A stretch of DNA of 42,375 nt from Nocardioidaceae bacterium (GCA_030447585.1 JAUJOO010000008.1:31912-74286); one strand, 5' to 3'. Positions 24,049 through 31,940 are shown, counted from the first letter of the stretch. Program-made: numbers and translations. Notes: generated from the letters alone by a model not told the origin.

Positions 24049-24623
24049 AGCGTCACTCCCATCTCGTCTACGGCAGCGCGCAGCGCCTTCAGTCCGTAGA
24101 AAACTCTGCTTCGCAGTGTGCCAACTGGCACGCCGTTCTCAGCGGCGACCTCGGCGTACGGTCTGTCCATCAGGTGGGTCTCCACGATGGCCGTGCGGTG
24201 TTCTTCGCTGATGCGCTGCAAGGCCTCCTCGACCACCCAAGACCGCAGCAGCCGCTCGGTGAAGTCCTCGTCGACTGAGACGAGGCCGGTGTCCCGCTCA
24301 GGAGGCTCAACTCCCGTCGCGTGCCACGGCCTCGCCTGCGACGCCCGGACGTGAGAGATCATCGTGTTCCGGGCGATGGCGAACAGCCAGACCCGCAAGC
24401 TTGCGATGCTGTCGTCAAAGCGGTCAGCCGCCCGCCACGCCCGCAGGAACGTCTCCTGCACGACGTCCTCCGCTGCCCCCGCATCTCCGAGGCCGCGAAG
24501 AGCAAACCGGTACAGCTCTGCACCATAGGCCGCGTATGCGGCAGCGAAACCATCCTCGTCCACCAGCGTTGGCGCACCAGAAGCACCCGGGGCAGCGCGC
24601 GGCTTTCGATTCACCACTCGCAC
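24045..24623 (-). CDS. ECF sigma factor
   Basis: About 192 aa. Region 2 is AAYAAYGAELYRFALRGLGDAGAAEDVVQETFLRAWRAADRF (core-binding DVVQETFLRAW), and region 4 is ALQRISEEHRTAIVETHLMDRPYAEVAAENGVPVGTLRSRVFYGLKALR with the helix-turn-helix. It resembles the SigK/RskA-controlled group. I choose GTG at 24621-24623 with AGGAGG exactly 6 bases upstream; the frame is open 14 codons further, but those codons lack support and would cover the ribosome site. It is coupled to the anti-sigma gene and preceded by its own ECF-type promoter. Confidence 0.9.
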   Translation of the reverse strand: MRVVNRKPRAAPGASGAPTLVDEDGFAAAYAAYGAELYRFALRGLGDAGAAEDVVQETFLRAWRAADRFDDSIASLRVWLFAIARNTMISHVRASQARPWHATGVEPPERDTGLVSVDEDFTERLLRSWVVEEALQRISEEHRTAIVETHLMDRPYAEVAAENGVPVGTLRSRVFYGLKALRAAVDEMGVTL

Positions 24624-24652
24624 CCTGATCCTCCTGAGCTCGCCTGCGTGTG

Positions 24653-24681
24653 TATACGCCGCCACGCGGCCGGGTCGTTCA
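24653..24681 (-). promoter_or_regulatory. ECF-type promoter of the sigma/anti-sigma operon
   Basis: On the minus strand, TGAACG (24676-24681) and CGTATA (24653-24658) lie 17 bases apart. The -10 sits about 30 bases before the sigma GTG, leaving a short leader that contains the ribosome site. The same two hexamers occur on the plus strand for the divergent gene, so the promoter is probably recognised by this very sigma factor (autoregulation). Confidence 0.65.
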
Positions 24682-24702
24682 CCGAAACTGCAAGAAAGTT
24701 TT

Positions 24703-24730
24703 TGAACGCGCCAGGGTCGACGGGCGTATA
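24703..24730 (+). promoter_or_regulatory. ECF-type promoter of the secreted-protein gene
   Basis: TGAACG (24703-24708) and CGTATA (24725-24730) are separated by 16 bases on the plus strand. The -10 region forms an 11-bp perfect inverted repeat with the divergent promoter (24650-24660 with 24723-24733). The transcript would start about 60 bases before the ATG at 24798. The shared elements indicate that one sigma factor drives both sides. Confidence 0.65.
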
Positions 24731-24797
24731 CACCGCTGACTGTCTACACCGCCACAGGCCCGCCTGAAAACCGGTCCACGACGCAAGGAGATCACAG

Positions 24798-25430
24798 ATG
24801 AGCTTTTCTCGAACAGCAGTATTGACCTGTCTCAGCATCGGAGCACTGGCCGTTGGTACGACCGGGGCGCTCGCTTCGCACGACGGGGGCGGTTGGAACG
24901 ACTCGGGGGACGACGGCGGCGGTCGGGGAGCCTTCCGCGCTGCGTCGTACATCAACTCTGACGGCGGTGCCAACGCGAATGTGGACTCTGACTCGAGCTG
25001 TTTCACACCCGACCAGTACGACCGGCAGCGCATCAGCAGCAAGTCGAGCGGCAACCCTGGCAACCGCAACGTCCACAACGACGCATGCTTCTTGGACATG
25101 AACGGCAACAAGGCGGACGGGCCTGCCTCGTTCCAGAGCTTCGGAGCTGGCTATATCAGCGCCTGCCCCGACCCTGACGGCATTGGACCGAAGTACGCCG
25201 TCCTGCGGGACACCAACGGCGACGGTCGCAACGACCTCTGCTTCCAGTCGGGGTATCAGGAGTCGGCAGTGCCTGGGGCCTCCGGCAACGAGGAGTTCCA
25301 CGCCCGTGTCAACAAGAACTCGGGCGAGGGCCGCCAGCAGGTGGTGTGGTGTTCTGACGCAGACGCCGACGGGTGTTCCGACGAAGACGTCGCCGACAGC
25401 ATCACCGTCTCGTGGTTCTCAAACAACTGA
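24798..25430 (+). CDS. Secreted Cys- and Asp/Asn-rich protein, likely ECF target
   Basis: A 210-aa protein with an N-terminal signal peptide (hydrophobic core about 7-24, likely cut after ALA near 26). The mature part has six Cys, enough for three disulfides, and acidic loops: DTNGDGRNDLCF and SDADADGCSDEDV look like EF-hand/thrombospondin-3-type calcium loops, and CPDPDGIGPKYAVL precedes one of them. A Gly/Asp linker follows the signal peptide. AAGGAG lies 8 bases before the ATG. I recognise no named family. The matched divergent promoter makes it the prime target of the neighbouring sigma factor; a role in envelope stress or calcium binding is inference. Confidence 0.78.
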   Translation: MSFSRTAVLTCLSIGALAVGTTGALASHDGGGWNDSGDDGGGRGAFRAASYINSDGGANANVDSDSSCFTPDQYDRQRISSKSSGNPGNRNVHNDACFLDMNGNKADGPASFQSFGAGYISACPDPDGIGPKYAVLRDTNGDGRNDLCFQSGYQESAVPGASGNEEFHARVNKNSGEGRQQVVWCSDADADGCSDEDVADSITVSWFSNN

Positions 25431-25499
25431 CACAGGGTATTCAAAGCCCGCGTCCGTCTGATCGATGAAACTTCCGGTCAGCGGTGACGACGACACGTT

Positions 25500-25540
25500 C
25501 GACAGGCGTCTGCTCTGCTCGGTGGGGCAGACGCCTGTCG
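25500..25540. terminator. Bidirectional-type terminator hairpin
   Basis: A perfect 14-bp inverted repeat (25500-25513 with 25527-25540) around a 13-base loop lies between the convergent secreted-protein gene and rtcB (69 bases after the first stop, 28 before the second). Its placement suits termination from both sides. Confidence 0.7.
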
Positions 25541-25567
25541 TGGCCTGACTATGAGGCTCAACGGGGT

Positions 25568-26737
25568 CTAGTCGCCCTTGACATTGACGATCTGACGCAG
25601 CGTGTGTCGGACATCAACGAGGTCTTTGGCGTCGTTCATTACCACGTCAATGTCCTTGTAGGCAGCGGGGATCTCGTCGATGAATGCGTCGGTGTCTCGG
25701 TACTCGATGTCACCCATCGCGGTCCGCAGGTCGTCGTGAGTGAATGTCCTGCGGGCGCGGGACCGGCTGTACTCGCGGCCCGCTCCGTGCGGCGACGAGT
25801 TCAGCGCCAGCCGGTTTCCCTTGCCGACGACGACGTAAGAACGGGTGCCCATCGAACCGGGGATGAGACCGGGCACACCTTCGCTCGCGTCGATCGCTCC
25901 CTTTCGGGAGAGCCAAACCTTCTGTCCGAAGTGCTTCTCCTGCACCGTGTAGTTGTGGTGACAGTTGATTTCCTCGGTCCGCTGAACCTCCGCACCCGTC
26001 CACTGCTCGAAGCGGGTGACTACACGGTCCATCATCTCCTCACGGTTGAGGAGGGCGAACCGTTGCGCCCAACGAAGCTCGCGGATGTACGCCCAGAACT
26101 CGTCGGTTTCTTCCGCCAGGTAGGCGAGGTCGCGATCGGGCAGGTTGATCCACCACTTGTCGCAGAGAGCCTGCGCGACTTTGATGTGGTGCTGGGCGAT
26201 CTTGCTGCCGACCCCACGCGAGCCGGAATGCAGGAACAGCCACACACGGTCGTCCTCGTCCAGCGACACCTCGATGAAGTGGTTGCCCCGAGCCGAGCGT
26301 ACCGAGCTGCAGATGCCAATTCGCGGCGTAATCGGCGGGGTTGAACTTCGCGGCCAGTGCCGCCTCCACCAAGTCCTCAATCCGACAGGTCGTGTGGTCT
26401 CGCGTCACTGCGTCGTTGTACTTGCCAGCCGACAAGGGAACCGCAGCCCGATGGCTTCGCGGAGGACGCGGCGGTCAGTCGGTAGGTCGGCCCGTCGGTA
26501 TTGCGTGCGGACGGCGATCATGCCGCAGCCGATGTCCACGCCCACAGCCGCCGGGATGATGGCCCCTAGGGTGGGCAGTACGGAGCCAACGGTGGCGCCC
26601 TTGCCGAGGTGGGCGTCGGGCATCAGGGCAATATGGGGATGGATGAACGGCGTGGTAGAGGCCGTCTCGGCCTGAGCCCGCGTGTTGGGTTCGAGGATGG
26701 ACGCCCAGCTGATCAGGCGCTTGCTGATCTGCTCCAT
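25568..26737 (-). pseudogene. rtcB: RtcB-type RNA ligase, split by two single-base indels
   Basis: Frame 1 from ATG 26737 reads MEQISKRLISWASILEPNTR, then the metal-binding MPDAHLGKGATVGSV and VGVDIGCGMIAV. One base seems missing near the C-run 26447-26449; frame 2 continues PLSAGKYNDAVTRDHTTCR to LGTLGSG. One extra base in the C4 run 26286-26289 leads to frame 3, GNHFIEVSLDEDDRVWLFLH, with GSRGVG and the guanylated His in LNSSPHGAGREYSR, ending VNVKGD. Total about 390 aa is full length for GTP-dependent RtcB ligases that join RNA 2',3'-cyclic-phosphate ends. All key residues are present, so the enzyme may be functional and the breaks sequence errors. Confidence 0.8.
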
Positions 26738-26801
26738 GCCCGATCGCAGACCCCGGCTGGGTCAAAAATGGCGAACGACCCTCGAAAACGGCGATTCTGA
26801 G

Positions 26802-26826
26802 CGGTGTCCGAGGGGGGACTTGAACC
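26802..26826. repeat. 25-bp copy of the tRNA-Leu 3' end (candidate attR)
   Basis: These 25 bases are identical to 30325-30349, which covers the 3' end of the tRNA-Leu gene (acceptor strand and 3' half of the T-arm) and three flanking bases. Beyond base 26826 the similarity stops, and the next bases cannot complete a T-stem, so this is no second tRNA. A lone duplicate of a tRNA 3' end in the same orientation is the classical footprint of site-specific integration. Confidence 0.65.
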
Positions 26827-27119
26827 AGAGGGATCCCACGCTGTAACCGACCAAAATCACGGTTATGAGCGTGATTCCGAGGTCCCGTTCCCTCCCGTTG
26901 GACCGTTTCCAGGTGGGAGTGCTACACGGAGTAGCACCAGCACTTCTCGATTTCACCCCATTCTAGCGAGGGGGACGCTGTCCGCCCTCGCGCTTCGGGG
27001 CTGCACCTCCAGCTGACTGCTTGCCCTCCGCCAGAACCGGCACACCGGCACCTGCACGGAGATGTGGACACAGTTGCACCCGCATAGGGACCTTGACTGG
27101 GCACCCCTGCCGGGAATCA
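26827..27119. other. Non-coding stretch with inverted repeats beside attR
   Basis: No convincing gene lies between the repeat and the LanC-like stop. Two inverted repeats stand out: AATCACG/CGTGATT (26855-26861 with 26870-26876) and a perfect 7-bp hairpin GTGCTAC/GTAGCAC with a 5-base loop (26919-26937). They may be recombinase arm sites or terminators. Local base composition is less GC-rich than the neighbours. Confidence 0.35.
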
Positions 27120-28292
27120 TTAGACCCCCGGGGGAGTGAGGCCGACCAGCGAGGTGGGGACGTCGCGGCCTTCCTGCACAGCGGCGAGGCGGGCGAGCCA
27201 GCCGGCGATGCCGGCGGCGCCTTGCATGAACCCGGCTCCGCGGGGAGGTCGGGGGGGTCGGCGGTGTGCTCGGTGTTTGACCACGCAAGCCCGTGCGGTC
27301 GGGTGATCGAGCGGGCGAGGACATCATCGGCAAGTTCAATGGCCCAGTCAAGGAGCCCTTCCTCACCGGTTGCGAGATGGCGGTCGCGCAGCAACTGTCC
27401 GACACCGGCAGTGCCCCAACAGCGGCCGAGGTTGTCCCAGTATCCCGGGTACAAGCGCGCGGGCAGGTGGCTCCCGCGCAGCGCTTGCAGGCATGCGTCC
27501 ACGGCGTGCCGCCAGCGCGGTTGCGGGTCGATCTCGCACATCAGCGCGAGCAACCGGGCGGTGCCGGTGGGCCCGTGGCACCAGCCGAAGAACACCGGCG
27601 GGCGGTGCTCCTGGGGTGGGATGACCAAGGGCAGCCCCCGGCGTGGTCGCCGAGCGCGAGTAGCTCCTGGGCGCCACACTCGGCGATCTTAATCAGGTCG
27701 GCTCGTCCCAGCTCCGGGCCACGGCCAGCGCGTAAGCGACGCCGGCGGTGCCGTGCGAGAACCCCGGCATGATGCTCGAGTGGGCGGCGTCATGCGCCAC
27801 CGAGCCCGGCGTCGGTCGGCTCGGCGGCGGCCACGAGCCGGTCGGCAACGGCGGGCGCGCCGCCGTCCTGTCTATGGTCAGCGAGCAGGACCAGCAGGAT
27901 TCCAGCGTCGCCGGAGATCCACGTCGGTGGAGCGCTGCGAGGTGATCTGTGTTGAGCGGGTCGCGATGCGTGCCCGTACCCGGGCCGCGGCGCCAGCCGC
28001 TTCGCTGTCGCCGGTGGCGCGACCAGGCCTGCAAAGCGGCCGCTACTCCCCCCATCCGCTGAACAGGCCGTCGTCGGGCAACGTCGCTGGTTCGGCGTCT
28101 TCGTGGTCTGCGAGGTTGACCAGCCGGGCACGTGCGCCGTCGGCGAGCTGCGCCGTGTCCAGCCCGGCGGCGGTGGCTGCGGCGCAGCCCAGGCGCCGCG
28201 CGAGCTGCTTCGGCAGGTCGCAGCAGATCCACCACCCGGTCATCATGCTCCGGCGACCACACACCAGCACTGCCTCTGTAGGGATGCGTCAC
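27120..28292 (-). pseudogene. LanC-like (lanthionine synthetase C family) gene with several frameshifts
   Basis: Pieces in three frames form one LanC-like protein: LADHEDAEPATLPDDGLFSG, then TWISGDAGILLVLLADH, then MPGFSHGTAGVAYALAVARS (27726-27770), then VFFGWCHGPTGTARLLALM (about 27590), then YWDNLGRCWGTAGVGQLL (about 27410), then FMQGAAGIAGWLARLAA to a stop at 27120. At least four frame changes are needed. WCHG gives one Zn-type Cys; the usual CHG is CWG here, so the third zinc ligand His is replaced by Trp. No LanB/LanM or Cys/Ser/Thr-rich precursor peptide was found next to it, so it may be an orphan LanC-like protein. The 5' end is uncertain. Confidence 0.65.
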
Positions 28293-28802
28293 GCTTATAT
28301 GAGTATGTGAGCGAGTCTCTCGCCGATGCGCCCTGCCAGCGGAGGCACCACAGGACAGACGGACAGCCGCGGCATGCTGTCACCACGGCATCGGTCGTGC
28401 CGACGACGCGAAAACCCGGTCGCTCAACAGTCGTACAACGAGATCAGCTTTCGACGGACCGTCCCGCCGATCGTTCGGTTTACGGCACGGTGAGAGCCTG
28501 TGGTTTGCGCGCTCTCCCGCTGCGCGAAAACGTTGTGGAGCCACGTAGGACCCCCGGGGTGGTGGCATTTCTCGTCGGCGGTAGAGGCGGTTGGCGGAAG
28601 GTTGGTCCTCCTCGAAGGAGGTCGTGCCCGGGTTAGGGCGGAGAGCTGACCACGAGTTTCAGCTTTCCTGCGGGCTCATGGCGCGGCAGCTCCCGCATGT
28701 TCTCAAGTAGCACCTTGGTCGGACTCCAGCCGTTGGCACGAGGCAGAGCAGCCGGAACGTAGGCGGCGAAGGTTGGTTGCAGCGGCGTTGTGTGTCAAGC
28801 CT
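28293..28802. other. Gap of 510 bp with no clear gene
   Basis: I find no convincing complete gene. A small hairpin CCTCCT-cga-AGGAGG lies at 28607-28621. On the minus strand 28633-28794 is open and reads protein-like (ANGWSPTKVLLENMRELPRH, ending LVVSSPP) but has no good start and is cut by a stop upstream, so it may be the tail of a lost gene. The AT-richer patch near 28290-28310 may hold the promoter of the LanC-like gene. Confidence 0.3.
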
Positions 28803-29249
28803 TTAGCCGTCTGGGAAGAGGCGGCGGGAGCCAGAGCCTTCCGCGCCGAGCTCGTCCTGTGGGTTGTAGAGGCGGCATCGCTGCAATGACAGGCATCCAC
28901 AACCGATGCAGCCACTGAGTTCGTCGCGCACCTTCTCGAGATCGAGGATGCGCTGCTCGATGGCAGGACGCCACCGAGCGGCCATTCGCGTCCATTGTGC
29001 TCGTGTTGGTGCGGCCTCGACGGGCACGCCGACGAACGCGTCGCGGATCTCCTCAAGGCTCAGTCCGACCCGCTGCGCCGCCCTTATCACGGCAATGCGT
29101 CGCAGGACTGTGCGGCGGTAGCGCCGACGGTCACCGGTGGTACGGGTACTGGCGATGAGTCCGAGCGACTCGTAGTAGCGCAACGCGGAGGTGGCCACTC
29201 CGGCTCGCCTCGCTATTTCACCGATCGACAGCAGGTCTAGACGGTCCAA
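28803..29249 (-). CDS. soxR: SoxR-type redox-sensing MerR regulator
   Basis: About 148 aa. The N-terminal MerR helix-turn-helix reads LLSIGEIARRAGVATSALRY followed by YESLGLI. The dimerisation helix and the diagnostic cluster motif CIGCGCLSLQRC give the four Cys (C-x2-C-x-C-x5-C) that bind the SoxR [2Fe-2S] centre. It senses redox-active compounds. Start is probably TTG at 29247-29249 (LDRLDLLSIGE); the frame is open further upstream but enters the divergent gene. A SoxR-box-like palindrome lies directly upstream. Confidence 0.88.
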   Translation of the reverse strand: MDRLDLLSIGEIARRAGVATSALRYYESLGLIASTRTTGDRRRYRRTVLRRIAVIRAAQRVGLSLEEIRDAFVGVPVEAAPTRAQWTRMAARWRPAIEQRILDLEKVRDELSGCIGCGCLSLQRCRLYNPQDELGAEGSGSRRLFPDG

Positions 29250-29257
29250 GGGCTTGA

Positions 29258-29275
29258 CCTCAACTGCGCTTGACG
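29258..29275. promoter_or_regulatory. SoxR box between soxR and the questin-oxidase-like gene
   Basis: CCTCAA (29258-29263), six bases, then TTGACG (29270-29275) matches the known SoxR operator layout CCTCAA-N6-TTGAGG with one mismatch. It lies between a plus-strand TTGACC (29254-29259) and TGCTAT (29279-29284) separated by 19 bases, the long spacer typical of MerR/SoxR-activated promoters. The predicted transcript starts at about the ATG at 29291, so the mRNA would be leaderless or nearly so. Confidence 0.65.
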
Positions 29276-29290
29276 TAGTGCTATAGAGGC

Positions 29291-30316
29291 ATGCTAACCG
29301 CGACCAGCAACTATGACGAGGCGCTTGAACGCTTCCACCGCACCGGCCCGGAGCGCGAGGGCTGGCTGTCCAACCATGGGCCGATGGTGGTGGAAGCACT
29401 GGAGCGGCTCGGTCACGATGAGCGGGTCCACCCATGGTCCGACAGGTACCTCCGCCGTTTGGAGGAGCTACCAGGCAGGGTTGCGCCTATTGACGCCGCC
29501 GCGTGGCGGGACCCGCTTGGTGACCCGGTCCGCACTGGTGACTGGATCACCTTCTTCGTTGAGCAGTCCGAGCAGCAGCCGTGGCAAACCCTGCTGACCC
29601 AGTGGTGGCCACGGCTGCTGCCGGGTATCGCGGCGGGGGCAACCCACGGCGTTATCCGAGTCGGCCACGCGGTCAGAGCGTTACGCGCATCAGAGACCGA
29701 ACCGCGTCGACATGAGCTTGCGCACGCATTGGCGTACTGGGCCGCGCGGTGGCAGCCGGTGCCCGTGCTGCCCGGCAACGGCAATCAGCAGACAGCTGCG
29801 GCCGTGTCCCGGATCCCGCAGGTGCCTCACCAGGAGTTCGGCATCCGTCACCGTCTTGCCCAACTGACTAACACACCGGGCTGGGGGGATGCAGTAGCGT
29901 CCCTGGCCCGGCCACCGGAGAGCCGCGAGGTGCCAGCGGCTCTCAACAGCCTCGTCGATGCCGTGCTCGCGCACTACACCAGGCACGGGCACGGCAACGC
30001 GACGATGCTTGTTCACGCCGCCACCGCTCCCAACGCTGTGGCGAACACCCTGCCGTCATTACCCGATTCCATGTGGTGCCGAAGTTTCGACGCCGCATGG
30101 TCAGCCAGCGCAGCAGTGCTAGCCGCCTATTCACCGAAGCACAGCCGTCGTTCTCCGTTCACGACAGCGACCCCCGACGACGTACTCGAACAGGCCGTGC
30201 GCCACGGCGGGGAGCACGTCATCAAACTCGCCGACACAGCCCTGAGCGCCTATGAGCGGTCCGGTGACGGGCTCGCCCTCACCGCTGTTGAAACGGCGAT
30301 CGAACTCGACGCCTAG
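29291..30316 (+). CDS. Questin-oxidase-like (DUF4243/AflY-type) protein
   Basis: A 341-aa protein. Conserved features of the questin oxidase family include WLSNHGPMVVEALERLG (about 25-42), WWPRLLPGIAAGATHGVIRVGHAVRAL (about 104-130) and LAHALAYWAARW. Fungal members carry out Baeyer-Villiger-type oxidation in anthraquinone breakdown; bacterial members are poorly studied. It is divergent from soxR and probably under its control, suggesting detoxification of a quinone or other redox-active compound. The gene stops 9 bases before the 25-bp repeat at the tRNA-Leu. Confidence 0.75.
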   Translation: MLTATSNYDEALERFHRTGPEREGWLSNHGPMVVEALERLGHDERVHPWSDRYLRRLEELPGRVAPIDAAAWRDPLGDPVRTGDWITFFVEQSEQQPWQTLLTQWWPRLLPGIAAGATHGVIRVGHAVRALRASETEPRRHELAHALAYWAARWQPVPVLPGNGNQQTAAAVSRIPQVPHQEFGIRHRLAQLTNTPGWGDAVASLARPPESREVPAALNSLVDAVLAHYTRHGHGNATMLVHAATAPNAVANTLPSLPDSMWCRSFDAAWSASAAVLAAYSPKHSRRSPFTTATPDDVLEQAVRHGGEHVIKLADTALSAYERSGDGLALTAVETAIELDA

Positions 30317-30324
30317 CTTCACAT

Positions 30325-30349
30325 CGGTGTCCGAGGGGGGACTTGAACC
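30325..30349. repeat. 25-bp repeat overlapping the tRNA-Leu 3' end (candidate attL)
   Basis: Identical to 26802-26826. It includes the T-arm 3' half and acceptor 3' strand of the intact tRNA-Leu, so insertion here would restore the tRNA, as phage and island integrases do. Confidence 0.65.
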
Positions 30350-30413
30350 CCCATGCCCTAATACGGGCACTAGCACCTCAAGCTAGCGCGTCTGCCTATT
30401 CCGCCACCCGGAC
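30328..30413 (-). tRNA. tRNA-Leu (anticodon GAG)
   Basis: 86 bases on the minus strand. Acceptor stem GTCCGGG pairs with CTCGGAC (one G-U pair). The anticodon stem CTAGC/GCTAG encloses the loop TTGAGGT, giving GAG, which reads CUC/CUU. A long variable arm (GTGCCCGTATTAGGGCAT) marks a class II tRNA, and the T-arm GGGGGTTCAAGTCCCCC is perfect. CCA is not encoded; the discriminator is A. Confidence 0.95.
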
Positions 30414-30502
30414 GTGGGTCCGCCGATGACTCGGCGGGCGACGTACCACAATATCAAAGGTGCGGCAGGTGCCCCAGTGCTGCGCGGCGGCATGATGAGC
30501 AG

Positions 30503-31803
30503 ATGAGCCCCAACTACCGACCTGAGGCGGAGGTCACCGAGATCTGCCGTCACTTGATCCGCATCGACACCTCTAACTACGGCGATGACTCCGGGCCGGG
30601 GGAGCGGGTCGCGGCCGAGTACGTGGCGGTCTCCTGTCCGACGTCGGCATCGAACCGCTGCTGTTCGAGCCGGCACAGGGCCGTACGTCGGTGGTGGCCC
30701 ACTGGGGGACCCCAGCGCCGGCGACGAGCTGCTGGTGCACGGCCACCTCGACGTCGTACCGGCCGCGGACACGACTGGAAGGTCGACCCTTCGCAGCCGA
30801 AATCATGGACGGCTATGTATGGGGACGGGGGAGCCGTCGACATGAAGGACTTCGACGCAGCGATCCTGTCCGTGGTGCGCGCCCGAGCTCGCGCCGGGGA
30901 GCAGCCTCGCCGTCCCATCACGTTGGCGTTCACGGCTGACGAGGAGGCGGGCAGCATCCTGGGCGCCCATCCGCTGGCCGATCAGCGGCGGGGTGGTTCG
31001 AAGCATGCACCGAGGCGGTCGGAGAGGTCGGAGGTTTCTCGACGACCATCAAGGCAAGCGCCTGTATCTGGTCGAGACCGCCGAGAAGGGCATCGCCTGG
31101 CTCCGGCTCCGAGCGCAGGGAACCGCTGGACACGGCTCCATGCGAAACCCTGACAACGCCGTCCGCGGCCATCGCAGAGGCAGTCGCCGCGATCGGTCGC
31201 CACGAGTGGCCGATCCGGCTGACCCCCGCCATGGGGGCACTTCTGGACGAGGTCGCCTCACTCACCGGTGCCGACAACGTGGACGACAACGTCGACGCTC
31301 TCATCGAGCATTTCGGTCCCGCGGCCCGGATGCTCGCAGCGGTCGTGCGCAACACCGCCAACCCGACCATGCTCGACTCCGGCTACAAGCACAACGTCAT
31401 ACCGGGGGAGGCGACGGCGAACATCGACGGACGGTTCCTGCCCGGCTACGAGGACGAGTTCTTCGCGACGCTTCGCTCGCTGCTGCCCGACAACGTCAGC
31501 TACGAGGTGCTGCTCCGCGACAAGGCCCTGGAGACCCCATTCGAGGGCGCCTTGGTGGAGGCCATGAAGGCGTCGCTGCTGGCGCAAGACTCGGAGGCGA
31601 CGGTGCTGCCGTTCCTCATGTCGGGTGGCACCGACGCCAAAGCATGGAGCAAGCTCGGGATCCGCTGCTTCGGTTTCTCGCCGCTGCGGCTCCCACCCGA
31701 CCTCGACTTCACCGGGCTCTTCCATGGCGTCGACGAGCGGGTGCCGGTCGACGCGCTGGAGTTCAGCGCACGCGTGTTCGACGACTTCCTCGACCGCGCC
31801 TGA
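30503..31803 (+). pseudogene. M20 family metallopeptidase, broken by many frame changes
   Basis: From ATG 30503 the frame gives EVTEICRHLIRIDTSNYGDD. Later motifs in shifted frames are LLSDVGIEPLLFEPAQGRTS, LLVHGHLDVVPAAD (metal His and Asp), DGYVWGRG, AVDMKDFDAA, FTADEEAGS (catalytic Glu-Glu), LVETAEKGIAWLRLRAQGTA and GHGSMRNPDNAV. The last frame (31231-31803) is long and ends FDDFLDRA. At least seven single-base shifts are needed, several in G/C runs (such as 30704-30708 and 30827-30831), yet no key residue is changed. Sequence error is the best reading; the true product would be a ~430-aa M20/DapE-like peptidase. Confidence 0.75.
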
Positions 31804-31940
31804 GCGCTTCGGTGGGCTCACAAGAGGAAGGGCGGCGGTGGACACCGCAACACACTCTGCACCGCAGATCTGCGATGTAAACCAGCCTGTTGGACTGTTC
31901 ACATCGGAAACCGGCAAGGCCGGGGAGGGGCCGACGGCGG

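Larger units (their letters stand above)
26802..30349. mobile_element. Putative tRNA-Leu-integrated island, about 3.5 kb
   Basis: The segment is bounded by two identical 25-bp direct repeats, one inside a complete tRNA-Leu gene. The element lies on the 3' side of the tRNA, as expected for tyrosine-recombinase insertion. Contents: a broken LanC-like gene, soxR, a questin-oxidase-like gene, and about 900 bp without clear genes. No integrase is visible, so it would be a remnant or a non-autonomous element. The alternative is an old local duplication of the tRNA end. Confidence 0.5.

Noticed and set aside
26802-26890. A second tRNA gene next to rtcB
   Set aside because: Only the 3' end matches; the adjoining sequence cannot form the T-stem, anticodon arm or acceptor 5' strand.
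27693-28310. Plus-strand protein opposite the LanC-like gene
   Set aside because: The frame is Arg-rich shadow sequence, while the minus strand shows LanC motifs in several frames.
28293-28802. Lanthipeptide precursor gene upstream of the LanC-like gene
   Set aside because: No short frame with a ribosome site and a Ser/Thr/Cys-rich core was found; the only protein-like frame lacks Cys and a good start.
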